64,000 nt of DNA, taken from positions 3,302,001 through 3,366,000 of the forward strand of contig NZ_CP039852.1 of the NCBI RefSeq assembly GCF_006228385.1. The letters are read 5' to 3'. Below the pieces are notes generated by a model. The model did no database searches. It had not been told where the DNA came from and worked only from the letters and a program-made list of their open reading frames with translations. The first letter of the stretch is position 1. Every line of letters starts with the position of its first letter. Source of the stretch: Salinimonas iocasae (GTDB lineage Bacteria; Pseudomonadota; Gammaproteobacteria; Enterobacterales; Alteromonadaceae). Below, in pieces: positions 52,259 to 60,520 of this stretch. The translations under genes were made by a program, and so were the position numbers.

Positions 52259-52519
52259 ATGAAAAAGTTGCTAACCGCGTCTCTGTTAATTGCCTTTCTT
52301 CTGGTTGTTTATTCACAATTTACTGAACTGGCTTATAAGCTTGGCTTCGCTGAGCTTAAAATGGTTGCCGTGTTGGAAAACGCCGAAAAGATGAAAGTTA
52401 AATGCGATGCATATGCCCTTGGTTATTTTGATGAAATTAAGCTGCAGAATAAGTTTCAGCAATGTATCAATGACTACGAGGCAGAAGGCTATGAGGTTAT
52501 CAGCAGAAGCGAAACCTGA
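52259..52519 (+). CDS. Hypothetical membrane-anchored protein
   Basis: 86 residues with an N-terminal helix (LLTASLLIAFLLVVYSQF) and a soluble tail that is mainly helical, with two cysteines (KCDAYALGYF and QCINDYEAEG). Family not recognised. AAAGGA lies upstream. A 9-bp hairpin ends the transcript. Confidence 0.6.
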   Translation: MKKLLTASLLIAFLLVVYSQFTELAYKLGFAELKMVAVLENAEKMKVKCDAYALGYFDEIKLQNKFQQCINDYEAEGYEVISRSET

Positions 52520-52528
52520 TCATTAGTT

Positions 52529-52554
52529 GATTGCGTGCGCATTTTCACGCAATC
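52529..52554 (+). terminator. Terminator-like hairpin
   Basis: GATTGCGTG pairs perfectly with CACGCAATC (9 bp, 8-base loop), followed by TTTC. It lies 9 bases after the stop of the 86-residue protein gene. Confidence 0.7.
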
Positions 52555-52600
52555 TTTCGATACCACTTACTAGTAAATTTAGAAATAAAAAGGACTTTGA

Positions 52601-53044
52601 ATGTTTAAATACGTTTGCGCAGCGTTAGTTGTTTTGAGCACGTTTTACTGCAGTGCCACTCACGCCAGTCAGGAGGCACAGCGTTTTGGAACCTGCCTTA
52701 CCGACTCGATGACCGGTAAGGAAAGAAAAAATCTAGCGAAATGGATTTTTCTGGGTATGTCTACTCATAGCACAATCAGGCCCTATGCGAATGTCACTAA
52801 AGACGATATTGACGAGATTAATCAGTACGTAGGCTCGCTAATCACGCGGTTGGTCACCGAAGATTGCCCGGAACAGGCCAAGGCTGCAGCCGACTTAACG
52901 GGGGCAGCTGCATTTGAGCAAGCCTTTAAAATTGTTGGCGAGGTGGCAATGCAGGAATTAATGACGGAACCCAGCGTTGGTCAGTCATTAGGCGCTTTTG
53001 AAAAGTATCTTGATCAGCAAAAGTTTAACGATGTTTTTCAATAA
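52601..53044 (+). CDS. Hypothetical secreted protein
   Basis: 147 residues with a signal peptide (ALVVLSTFYCSATHAS). The mature part is helical, with a conserved-looking GKERKNLAKWIFLGMSTH segment and two cysteines (FGTCLTD, EDCPEQ). Similar proteins occur in Alteromonadales, but I do not know a function. AAAAAGGA lies upstream. Confidence 0.65.
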   Translation: MFKYVCAALVVLSTFYCSATHASQEAQRFGTCLTDSMTGKERKNLAKWIFLGMSTHSTIRPYANVTKDDIDEINQYVGSLITRLVTEDCPEQAKAAADLTGAAAFEQAFKIVGEVAMQELMTEPSVGQSLGAFEKYLDQQKFNDVFQ

Positions 53045-53101
53045 GCCAGCACTCAGTTGGTCTGCTTATTTACAAAAGCTGGCAACAAAGGAGTGACCAG
53101 G

Positions 53102-53917
53102 TTGAAAACATGTTTTGCGCTTATCTTACTGCTTACGAGTTTTTGCACAGTAGCCGCCTCAACTATCGAACTGGAAGATGGCTTTGTAGAATATGAGATC
53201 AAGGGAAACGGCGACATCCCCGTTTTGTTTGATGCAGGTGCAGTATCAGGCATGGCTGGGTGGGATGCTATCTGGCAGGATTTACCGGAAGGTATAACAG
53301 CGCTGAGATTTTCACGCCAGGGAGAAGGAAACTCAGACTCTTGCGAAGGCCAGCGAAGCGCGGCTGATTACGTTGATGAGGTTGCGCAGTTACTCTCTGC
53401 TTTACAGATAAAGACACCTATCGTTTATGTCAGCCACTCATTTGGAGGGATCACGGCAAGAAATTTTGCAGCTGCACACACCAGTGAGATAGCTGCGCTA
53501 CTTATGGTTGACCCGGCAAACCCGCGTGATGTGGAGATTGTGACACAACTTAATCCTGAAGATGGCCATCTCGAAGTAAGCAACGTTAAAGAAAATGATT
53601 ATAAGATGGGCGCTGGAACATGGTGCTTTTTAGATGTTGTATGGGATAAATCGGATAGTGTCGGCTATGCAGAGATAGGTGATATTCCAGTTACGCTGAT
53701 TGCCGGAACCCGGGCTGAAACATCCCCCTCCCACACGCTTGAGACACAGCGCGGCCGCGCGCTTTGGGGGAAATACCAAAGCGAGTGGGTCAATCAGTTT
53801 CCGCGTGGCAAAGCGGTATTGGCCCCGCATAGCGGTCATATGGTACAGGATGATCAGCCAGCACTTGTGCTTAACGAGCTGGTCAAATTGCTAAACAGGC
53901 TGGAAAACGTGAACTGA
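53102..53917 (+). CDS. Secreted alpha/beta hydrolase
   Basis: 271 residues from TTG 53102, with AAAGGAG at 53087-53093; an upstream start would spoil the signal peptide (CFALILLLTSFCTVAAS). The core has VLFDAGAVSGM, LRFSRQGEGNSD and the nucleophile elbow VSHSFGGITARN (serine near residue 118). An acid in LMVDPANP and a histidine in LAPHSGHM complete the triad. Substrate unknown; it should act in the periplasm. Confidence 0.8.
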   Translation: MKTCFALILLLTSFCTVAASTIELEDGFVEYEIKGNGDIPVLFDAGAVSGMAGWDAIWQDLPEGITALRFSRQGEGNSDSCEGQRSAADYVDEVAQLLSALQIKTPIVYVSHSFGGITARNFAAAHTSEIAALLMVDPANPRDVEIVTQLNPEDGHLEVSNVKENDYKMGAGTWCFLDVVWDKSDSVGYAEIGDIPVTLIAGTRAETSPSHTLETQRGRALWGKYQSEWVNQFPRGKAVLAPHSGHMVQDDQPALVLNELVKLLNRLENVN

Positions 53918-53942
53918 TGACTGTTCTGCTATTGGCAACCCG

Positions 53943-54410
53943 ATGATTCTCAGGCCTTTTGTAATGGGAGATTCAACGCGCCTGGTTTCTCTGCTTAACG
54001 ACAAGGATATGTCGAAATGGACCGCGCATATTCCTTATCCTTACACTTTAGAAGATGCTAAAACCTGGCTGTCGTCTCATCCCACGTCACCTCGCAGGGC
54101 GCTGGCCATTGAGCTAGATGGATCGCTGGCTGGCTGTATTTCTTACTGGCCAACAGATTCGGGGGCGACCGAAATCGGCTACTGGGTAGCAAAACCGTGG
54201 TGGAGCCAGGGGATTGCTACTCAGGCGATAACCCTGCTCTGCGAGTCTTATCTAGCTGAGCACCACGAAGTCATTGCTACAGTAGCAGAACAAAATATTG
54301 CGTCTCAGCGTGCGTTAATGAAGTGTGGATTTACGTGTAGCGACGAGTGCGGTATTACGCGTAATGACGACGCGCTTAACGCCTTGCGCTTTGTAAAGAA
54401 TAAGACCTGA
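53943..54410 (+). CDS. GNAT-family acetyltransferase (RimJ/RimL-like)
   Basis: 155 residues. The N-terminal half (LRPFVMGDSTRLVSLLND) and the acetyl-CoA site region (EIGYWVAKPWWSQGIATQAI, then ASQRALMKCGF) match ribosomal-protein-type N-acetyltransferases. Substrate unknown. It begins 26 bases after the hydrolase. Confidence 0.88.
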   Translation: MILRPFVMGDSTRLVSLLNDKDMSKWTAHIPYPYTLEDAKTWLSSHPTSPRRALAIELDGSLAGCISYWPTDSGATEIGYWVAKPWWSQGIATQAITLLCESYLAEHHEVIATVAEQNIASQRALMKCGFTCSDECGITRNDDALNALRFVKNKT

Positions 54411-54435
54411 CTCGTATTTTCCCGAGGAGCTCATC

Positions 54436-54891
54436 GTGAAAAAGCAGTTTATCTGGGCGTGTATTATTTCTTTTGTTTTGCTTTTTGAACATTTGAACCA
54501 TCTTCTTTTGCTAATTATTGTAACTGATTTCGCACCTGTAGAAGCTATCTCCAGGGCGTTTGCTCATACCTCGATAACATCTGTGCTGTTTATAGGCGCG
54601 TTTCGCATTATCCCATTCGTACCGCTTGTGCTATGTGCAATGTTCACGAACCTTTTTAATTCGCTGAAAGGTAAGGTCGCATTATGGCTGAGTCTGGGGA
54701 TGACCGTATTCATTATTTTCACAGGATACTGGGAGATCATGCGCCCCTTATATACAGATGAGCATGCATCTTCCACAGCAAGTATCGGTTATATCTTCGT
54801 GCCTGTTGTTGCGCTGAGTTACGCCGTTGCTGCTGGTTTTGCTGCATACTTTATCTTTTACATTGCAGAAATTATTTCTAAGCGAAAGTAG
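54436..54891 (+). CDS. Hypothetical multi-pass membrane protein
   Basis: 151 residues from GTG 54436, with GAGGAG upstream. Four membrane helices are predicted (IWACIISFVLLFEHL, IIPFVPLVLCAMF, LWLSLGMTVFIIFTG, FVPVVALSYAVAAGFAAYFIFY). I cannot name the family. Confidence 0.65.
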   Translation: MKKQFIWACIISFVLLFEHLNHLLLLIIVTDFAPVEAISRAFAHTSITSVLFIGAFRIIPFVPLVLCAMFTNLFNSLKGKVALWLSLGMTVFIIFTGYWEIMRPLYTDEHASSTASIGYIFVPVVALSYAVAAGFAAYFIFYIAEIISKRK

Positions 54892-55047
54892 TGTTCGAAA
54901 ACTTCTTCAGGTAAGTTTACTTATTCGCCGCGCCGGCAACTTTTATTGGGTGTCGTAGCTTTGTCTGCCAGATGACGCCGATGTGTCGTAACTGTAAAAA
55001 GGACTGTTCCTGTATCGTTCATATCGAACTTACAAAGGAACATTAAA

Positions 55048-55626
55048 ATGGAAATGAAAGTAAATTCGAAACTGATCGTTCAGTACAGACATCAGCGGGC
55101 GTGGAGTCAGCAGCACCTGTCGATGGTGGCCGGTGTCAGCCTGCGAACCATCCAACGCATTGAAAATGAAGGTAACGCATCGTTTGATACCCTAAAAGCC
55201 ATTGCCTCTGCCTTCGATATTGAAGTTAATGAGATTACGCAAAAGCCATCCCGGATTAAAGCAGTTCACGCCAGGCTTTCTGCCTCTGCGTTAGTCATCG
55301 GCAGTGTATTACTCAGTATATTTATTACTTCATCAACTACTGCCGCAACCGGAATAGAGATTCAGGCAAAAACCATTTCACAGTCGAAGGACAAGTCTGC
55401 GACCGATTTCACCGGTGAAGTCAGCATGTTTATCCCGCATAACGAGCCGTTCAACATAGCTACAGTCCGGCGCGATGCGCAGTCTTCCAATAACTTCTTT
55501 CAACTGAGGATTACCGCTGAAAATGCGACTTTTTTAGTCCGTGACGCCGAGATTACGGTGGCTGAAGAAGGCGTAAAAATTGTGGCAGTACAGGTCACCG
55601 CAAGAAACAACGGTATCCCAAAATAA
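55048..55626 (+). CDS. Membrane-anchored XRE-type regulator
   Basis: 192 residues. Residues 5-65 are an XRE/Cro HTH (YRHQRAWSQQHLSMVAGVSLRTIQRIENEG). A membrane helix follows (LSASALVIGSVLLSIFITSS, about 76-95), and the rest is a periplasmic beta-rich domain (FQLRITAENATFLVRDAEI). A one-pass topology lets an outside signal reach the DNA-binding domain. It lies just upstream of the second mini-PspC gene, a possible target. AAAGGA precedes it. Confidence 0.8.
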   Translation: MEMKVNSKLIVQYRHQRAWSQQHLSMVAGVSLRTIQRIENEGNASFDTLKAIASAFDIEVNEITQKPSRIKAVHARLSASALVIGSVLLSIFITSSTTAATGIEIQAKTISQSKDKSATDFTGEVSMFIPHNEPFNIATVRRDAQSSNNFFQLRITAENATFLVRDAEITVAEEGVKIVAVQVTARNNGIPK

Positions 55627-55639
55627 CGAACGAAAATAT

Positions 55640-55679
55640 GCGCTGCTTGGCAAATTCAACAATGCTTAGGAAGCAGCGC
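55640..55679 (+). terminator. 9-bp hairpin between the XRE gene and mini-PspC B
   Basis: GCGCTGCTT (55640-55648) pairs perfectly with AAGCAGCGC (55671-55679) across a 22-base loop, followed by TTT. The long loop makes it a weak terminator; it may be another RNA structure. Confidence 0.5.
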
Positions 55680-55705
55680 TTTCAACATGGACGAGTATAT
55701 AAAAG

Positions 55706-55894
55706 ATGGAACGCGAAGAATTATACCGGGGTAAAACCTGGATTGCAGGCGGTGTCTACGCAGGAATAGCAGATTATTACGGGCTCAGAAAGGGTGCCAT
55801 TCAGGGGGTATTCGTTTTGGGCACTATTATGTTTCTGGTTCCGGTATTTATTTATATTGTATTGAGGCTGCTTATACCTAAACGACCACGCTAA
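55706..55894 (+). CDS. Mini-PspC domain protein B
   Basis: 62 residues with the PspC loop WIAGGVYAGIADYYGLRKG and one hydrophobic stretch (VFVLGTIMFLVPVFIYIVLRLLI). It shares the pattern and length of the gene at 51822 and is likely its paralogue, 4 kb apart. No pspA or pspB is nearby. Confidence 0.8.
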   Translation: MEREELYRGKTWIAGGVYAGIADYYGLRKGAIQGVFVLGTIMFLVPVFIYIVLRLLIPKRPR

Positions 55895-55932
55895 GACTCA
55901 AAAACAATTCTGAATTTTGCGAGTTCGATGAA

Positions 55933-56598
55933 GTGATACAGCCAGTAAAGCTAAAATCAATGAGAGTAATATTCGTCGACCCACTCTTATTTTTTGTGTC
56001 TGTGTTTATTCACGAATCAGGGCATGCCATAACCGGAAAACTTGCAGGGGTTGGCAACCCTGTTGTTCAGGTGTGGCCGGGCGTAGAGGTCTATCCAAAC
56101 ATAGCAACATTGCCATTCGCGGCGCACTGGCCTGCTAATCGTGTCGCCTCGGTAAGCTTTGCCCGGCAGAAGCGCACTGATGTGCAGTTTCATCCTGCCA
56201 TCGACAATCAATATTTTCTTCCCTCGCCTGTCTTTGTGAGTGACTCCCCGACCAAGAATGTTATCGCGCCGCCTGTTGTAGGTGTCATGGGTAGCGGTCT
56301 TACCTATTTGCTATCTGTAATTTGTTTGATGAACCTATGGCTGTTTAAGCCTCAAGGCGTATTTCGCACTGTGCTGGTAGCAGGCTCGCTACTTTTTTAC
56401 GATTTACTCTTCTACGCTGTTTTTCCCACATTTTTCGGACTACCTCATGTTGTATTTTTCGGTGGCTCGGTGTCTGAACCCGTTATATATCTGGCACAGA
56501 TGGGAGTGGCATCATGGCTTTCGATCTCCGTAATAATTGCGCTCAGCGCCCTCCATATCGCTATTCTGGTAAAGCTGCAAACAAATAGCACCACCTGA
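55933..56598 (+). CDS. M50-like membrane protein with HESGH motif
   Basis: 221 residues from GTG 55933, or ATG 55960. A zinc-protease HExxH motif (FIHESGHAITG, near residues 28-36) sits in the first membrane segment, as in site-2-type M50 proteases. Three or four more membrane segments follow (GSGLTYLLSVICLMNLW, FYDLLFYAVF, SWLSISVIIALS). The usual NxxPxxxxDG motif that supplies the third zinc ligand is not seen, so activity is uncertain. Confidence 0.65.
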   Translation: MIQPVKLKSMRVIFVDPLLFFVSVFIHESGHAITGKLAGVGNPVVQVWPGVEVYPNIATLPFAAHWPANRVASVSFARQKRTDVQFHPAIDNQYFLPSPVFVSDSPTKNVIAPPVVGVMGSGLTYLLSVICLMNLWLFKPQGVFRTVLVAGSLLFYDLLFYAVFPTFFGLPHVVFFGGSVSEPVIYLAQMGVASWLSISVIIALSALHIAILVKLQTNSTT

Positions 56599-56784
56599 AA
56601 ACAAGCAATACAGTTATCAATATTCAGAACGTCAACATGAAGTGGTACTATGCATAAAGGATATTCAGGATAAGTAATAACGAGGCGTGGCAGCCCAGCC
56701 ACAATTCCAAAAGACGCATTGTCGCTATGTGTATGTGGTGCCTGATTAAGGTTGATTAAAATCAGTCAGTTAAATGGATTTTTT

Positions 56785-57411
56785 ATGTTTAGAAAATTAA
56801 GTTACTTCGCTCTTCTGTCGCTCACGCTTTTTTCTGCTCATGCTGCTCAGTTTAATCCGGGAGAGGATTATCTGGAGCTTGATACAGCAGCCACCAAAGA
56901 GAAAGAGATTACCGAATACTTTTCTTTTTACTGTCCTGCCTGCTTCCGCCAGGAGCCTTTTATGAAAGAGCTCGAAGCGGCTATTCCTGAAAGTGCGACA
57001 TTCAAAAAGAATCACGTAGACAGCATGCCCGGCAGAAACCCGCAAATCGAGCGGCTGCTCACCAAAGCACTGGTAACGGCGACATTTCTAAAAGCCGAAG
57101 ATAAAATGGTTCCGGCTATCTTTAACTATATTCACGTAGACAATGCCACTATCGATAACGAAAAAGACATCCGCAATCTTTTTATCGTTAATGGAATCGA
57201 TCCGAAATCGTTCGACAAAACCTTCTCTTCTTTCGCAGTGAATACTCAGGCGAAGAAAATGGAGAAAAATACGGCCTTTGTGCGCAGCCAGGGATTCACG
57301 GGTGTTCCTACCCTCATCGTAAACGGGAAGTATAAGCCATTGACGAACAATATAAAAACGATGAAGGAGTACCAGGAACTGGTTCTTTTTCTGTTAAATA
57401 AAAAGGCGTGA
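56785..57411 (+). CDS. dsbA: DsbA-like thiol:disulfide oxidoreductase
   Basis: 208 residues from ATG 56785 (MFRKLSYFALLSLTLFSAHAA is the signal peptide). The active site CPAC lies in FSFYCPACFRQEPF, and the cis-proline is in FTGVPTLIVNGKY. The helical insertion between them is normal in size. It should introduce disulfides into secreted proteins; the several two-cysteine secreted proteins nearby could be clients. It may be a second DsbA besides the main one. Confidence 0.88.
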   Translation: MFRKLSYFALLSLTLFSAHAAQFNPGEDYLELDTAATKEKEITEYFSFYCPACFRQEPFMKELEAAIPESATFKKNHVDSMPGRNPQIERLLTKALVTATFLKAEDKMVPAIFNYIHVDNATIDNEKDIRNLFIVNGIDPKSFDKTFSSFAVNTQAKKMEKNTAFVRSQGFTGVPTLIVNGKYKPLTNNIKTMKEYQELVLFLLNKKA

Positions 57412-57460
57412 CAGTACCTTATCAGCGTTACATTACTTTGTAGTAAAAAGCAGGAAATAC

Positions 57461-58147
57461 ATGGATAAGCAACACGCGCTTCTCAACCTTGCGCGAACAC
57501 GGCAGGCCACGCGCTATGAGGGATATACTGCAATAGGTGATTACGATGATGGCGTTTGGGAATGCGACTATATTTCGCCATTCAGCCTGTCATCACATAA
57601 TGCTGACGCAGAGATTCTGATTATATTGCAGGACTGGTGCTCTGAAGAAAGCTTCGATATGCCAGTGTGCCGTGAAACCTTATCGTTGGGTCACACACCT
57701 TCGGTACGCACCAACATCAATTTAAAGCGTTTGTTGCAACAGCATTTTGGCAAGGCGCTTGAAGATGTTTATGCCACGAATCTGTTTCCCTTTGTTAAAC
57801 CCGGCCCGATGAACGCACCGATCCGCGCCAAAGATCTTGCGCGAGCCGCTTCCGATTTTACCCTTCCGCTTATTGATATCGTGCAGCCTGAAATCGCAGT
57901 GAGTCTGGGTACCGCTTCATTTAACGCGCTGCGTAAAGCTTGCGGTTTAAAAAGTGTTGCTAATGTTGAAGAGGCTGTAAATTCAAGTTTTGTACACAAC
58001 CATACCCGAATTTTTTGTCAGGCTCATACCGGCCAGTTGGGCCAGAATAACCGCAACCGCGGCGGTGTTAATCGTGTAGAGCGTGATTGGGCAGCGATGA
58101 AGCAAATATTTGATGGTAAGCCGGCGCCCGTCTGCCCGCCTTGCTGA
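57461..58147 (+). CDS. Uracil-DNA-glycosylase-superfamily protein
   Basis: 228 residues. The UDG-fold pattern is visible: AEILIILQDWCSEES as the first strand and active loop, YATNLFPFVKPG as the second, SLGTASFNALRK, and a late histidine motif AHTGQLGQNNR. It could be a base-excision enzyme, or a degenerate member of the superfamily. The tail ends in CPPC, a possible metal-binding or redox pair. It is cytoplasmic, although its neighbours are secreted. Confidence 0.7.
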   Translation: MDKQHALLNLARTRQATRYEGYTAIGDYDDGVWECDYISPFSLSSHNADAEILIILQDWCSEESFDMPVCRETLSLGHTPSVRTNINLKRLLQQHFGKALEDVYATNLFPFVKPGPMNAPIRAKDLARAASDFTLPLIDIVQPEIAVSLGTASFNALRKACGLKSVANVEEAVNSSFVHNHTRIFCQAHTGQLGQNNRNRGGVNRVERDWAAMKQIFDGKPAPVCPPC

Positions 58148-58204
58148 ACATTGTTATCCCTGTTCAGGTTTTAAAGCTATTACACCATTGAAAAAGGAAC
58201 TTTT

Positions 58205-58531
58205 ATGAAACCCATACCCTTGCTATTTCTGGCCTTGTTTCTGACTACAATAGCGTGCAATGCCCTCGCCGCGCGTCATTATGATGCACTTTTAAACCAG
58301 GTCGAAAAGCTGGCGCAGCAAGCTGACCGGTGTAAAGCAACCAAAAATGCAAGTAGTGAAGCGTGTACGCTATTTGCCAACGCCCTGAACCAGGGTGGCA
58401 TGAGTACTATTTCGTTATTTAAAAATAAACTGTCAGCGATTATTGAACAGGATGCCGATGCAGGGATAGAAGCCAGTCAGCAAATGCTACGCATAGGTCA
58501 GGCCGCAGTGATACTGACCAAAAGTCGTTAA
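58205..58531 (+). CDS. Hypothetical secreted helical protein
   Basis: 108 residues with a signal peptide (LLFLALFLTTIACNALA). The mature part is helical with two cysteines (DRCKATKNASSEACTLF) that may form a disulfide. Family not recognised. AAAAAGGA precedes the start. The next gene starts 4 bases after its stop. Confidence 0.6.
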   Translation: MKPIPLLFLALFLTTIACNALAARHYDALLNQVEKLAQQADRCKATKNASSEACTLFANALNQGGMSTISLFKNKLSAIIEQDADAGIEASQQMLRIGQAAVILTKSR

Positions 58532-58535
58532 TGGG

Positions 58536-59393
58536 ATGAGACGATTTGGGAACATCTGGCTGACAGCAGCGCGATTGCTGAGCGTACTGTTTATTGTGGC
58601 AAGTAGCGCCACTCTGGCGAACGAACCCTTTAAAATATTGCGCAGCCAGGTAGTAACCCTGACAGAGCCGGACACCGAGCGTGCTTACCCGTTGTATATA
58701 AAACTTCCTCGCTCCTACACAAACAAAGCGAAAAAACGCTATCCGGTCGTTTATCTGATGGATGCCCCCTATAGCTTTCCAATCGCCTCAGGGGCAACGC
58801 GTTACCCAATGAATAGCGGCGATTTGCAAGAGGCCATTCTGGTTGGTATCGCTTATGTGCGCGGTTCGAAAGGTCCTGCCAGCAGAGTGCGGGACTTTAC
58901 CCCTGTCCGGGCTTCTGACTGGAAACTACAAACCGGCAACGCCGCCGGCCATGCCGCCTTTATTCAAAATATAATATTCCCGCATATAGAAAAAAATTAC
59001 CGGACTGATAACAAAACTCGCACCTTTGTTGGTAACTCGCTTGGAGGTTTGTTTGGTGCTTACATTTTGTTTTCTCAGCCCGATATGTTTACCAGCTATA
59101 TTCTGGGAAGCCCTTCTGTGTGGTTTAAGGACGAATATCTGCTATCGCTTTCGGCCACAGCCACTGATGTGCCTGTGAAGGTATTTATTGGCGTAGGTAG
59201 TCTGGAAACCCGCGCTGCTGGTGAAAAGCACGAAATGGTGACCGGGGCGAAGCAATTAGCGCAGAAAATACGAGAAATAGCCGGTAACAACATGGCGGTG
59301 AAGTTACAGATTGTTGAAGGCGCGCGACATTCAACCGCCTTCCCCACAACGCTGATTCAAGGGTTAGACTGGATTTATGGCCAGTCCCGTTAA
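58536..59393 (+). CDS. Secreted esterase (Fes/YbbA-like alpha/beta hydrolase)
   Basis: 285 residues with a signal peptide (ARLLSVLFIVASSATLAN). The putative-esterase family features are present: YPVVYLMDAPYSF, FVGNSLGGLFGAY (nucleophile serine), SYILGSPSVWF and a late histidine in VEGARHSTAF. Related enzymes cleave siderophore esters or other small esters. It follows the small secreted protein by 4 bases, so the two are probably one operon. Confidence 0.85.
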   Translation: MRRFGNIWLTAARLLSVLFIVASSATLANEPFKILRSQVVTLTEPDTERAYPLYIKLPRSYTNKAKKRYPVVYLMDAPYSFPIASGATRYPMNSGDLQEAILVGIAYVRGSKGPASRVRDFTPVRASDWKLQTGNAAGHAAFIQNIIFPHIEKNYRTDNKTRTFVGNSLGGLFGAYILFSQPDMFTSYILGSPSVWFKDEYLLSLSATATDVPVKVFIGVGSLETRAAGEKHEMVTGAKQLAQKIREIAGNNMAVKLQIVEGARHSTAFPTTLIQGLDWIYGQSR

Positions 59394-59461
59394 ACACGTA
59401 TCTTGCGTAACATTGGCATAGAACGGAAGCGGCTACGCCCTTATATGTAACAGGAAACACT

Positions 59462-59821
59462 ATGAAATCATGGAACGATTTATCACTACTACAAAAAGCA
59501 ATCATCGGCCTGGCTTTGACTATCGGCGCTGCGTTTCTTCCTGAAATTGCACTGCTGGTCAATTGGGGCGGCATGGAAATCGCCTTTGCGATGATTCTGG
59601 CATCACTTTCACCCTTTATCCACTGGCTGATGACAAGGCTTAACCGACTGCGCGGGACAATGCTACTTGCTGTGAACGCTTTTACACAAAGCGCCTCTGC
59701 CCGTCCCCGGGTTTATATTTTACAAAGCATGTTTGTCGGCACTGCTTTTGTCATGACCGGCTCCGCCTTTGCGATCACCTTCATGTTGCCGGGCATGCTG
59801 TTTAATTCAATTTTGGTGTAG
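59462..59821 (+). CDS. Hypothetical membrane protein
   Basis: 119 residues with three hydrophobic segments (IIGLALTIGAAFLPEIALLV, IAFAMILASLSPFIHWL, FVGTAFVMTGSAFAITFMLPGML). No family recognised. Eight bases before the DUF4177 gene. Confidence 0.6.
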   Translation: MKSWNDLSLLQKAIIGLALTIGAAFLPEIALLVNWGGMEIAFAMILASLSPFIHWLMTRLNRLRGTMLLAVNAFTQSASARPRVYILQSMFVGTAFVMTGSAFAITFMLPGMLFNSILV

Positions 59822-59829
59822 GTATAGGA

Positions 59830-60024
59830 ATGCAACGGGTCATCGTATTTAAATCCAGAGGCTTCTGGTCGAGTGAAGTAGATATCAACAAGCTTAATGA
59901 CAAAATAACCCGGTTTAACGATAGCGGTTGGCGGGTGGTATCAATTACGCCCAACACTACAATTTTTGGTGCTGTCGTATCGTATTCGTTACTGCTTGAG
60001 GCAGAGCCTCCGGCTATTTCCTAG
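59830..60024 (+). CDS. DUF4177-family small protein
   Basis: 64 residues. The typical DUF4177 pattern is present: a first strand QRVIVFKSRG, a helix INKLNDKITRF, then NDSGWRVVSITP and a final strand. Such proteins are short cytoplasmic domains of unknown role. It starts 8 bases after the membrane protein gene. Confidence 0.75.
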   Translation: MQRVIVFKSRGFWSSEVDINKLNDKITRFNDSGWRVVSITPNTTIFGAVVSYSLLLEAEPPAIS

Positions 60025-60078
60025 GCATTTTTCCCCGTGTGGCCTACTGTTTAAAGACTTACGTTACGGAGAATAGCA

Positions 60079-60432
60079 ATGTCTTATATTGATGGTTTTG
60101 TGGCAGCGGTGCCTACTGACAATAAACAGCAATATCTTGAGCATGCGCAAAAAGCAGCAGCCATTTTCAAAGAGTTTGGCGCATTGAAGGTGGTTGAAAC
60201 ATGGGGCGATGAGGTGCCTGACGGCGAGGTCACTTCTTTCCCTATGGCGGTCAAAGCAAAAAGCGACGAACGTGTCGTCTTCTCCTGGATCATCTGGCCA
60301 TCAAAACAGGTACGCGATGACGCGTGGCAGAAAGTAATGGCGGACAGCCGGATGCAACCGGAGAATAATCCGATGCCCTTTGACGGAAAACGTTTAATAT
60401 ACGGCGGTTTTGATTTACTGTTAGAAAGCTGA
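60079..60432 (+). CDS. DUF1428-family protein
   Basis: 117 residues. The start MSYIDGFVAAVPTDNKQQY and the segment SWIIWPSKQVRDDAWQKVM are hallmarks of the DUF1428 (YbaA) family, which has a ferredoxin-like dimeric alpha/beta-barrel fold. Cytoplasmic. Function unknown. Confidence 0.88.
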   Translation: MSYIDGFVAAVPTDNKQQYLEHAQKAAAIFKEFGALKVVETWGDEVPDGEVTSFPMAVKAKSDERVVFSWIIWPSKQVRDDAWQKVMADSRMQPENNPMPFDGKRLIYGGFDLLLES

Positions 60433-60520
60433 CAGTCTCGTTCACAGATCCAACGAACAATAATTTAATCTACCGGCCTATACGGCCGTTGACGTTTTTA
60501 TTTTGCCTCAGGGAAGCGGC

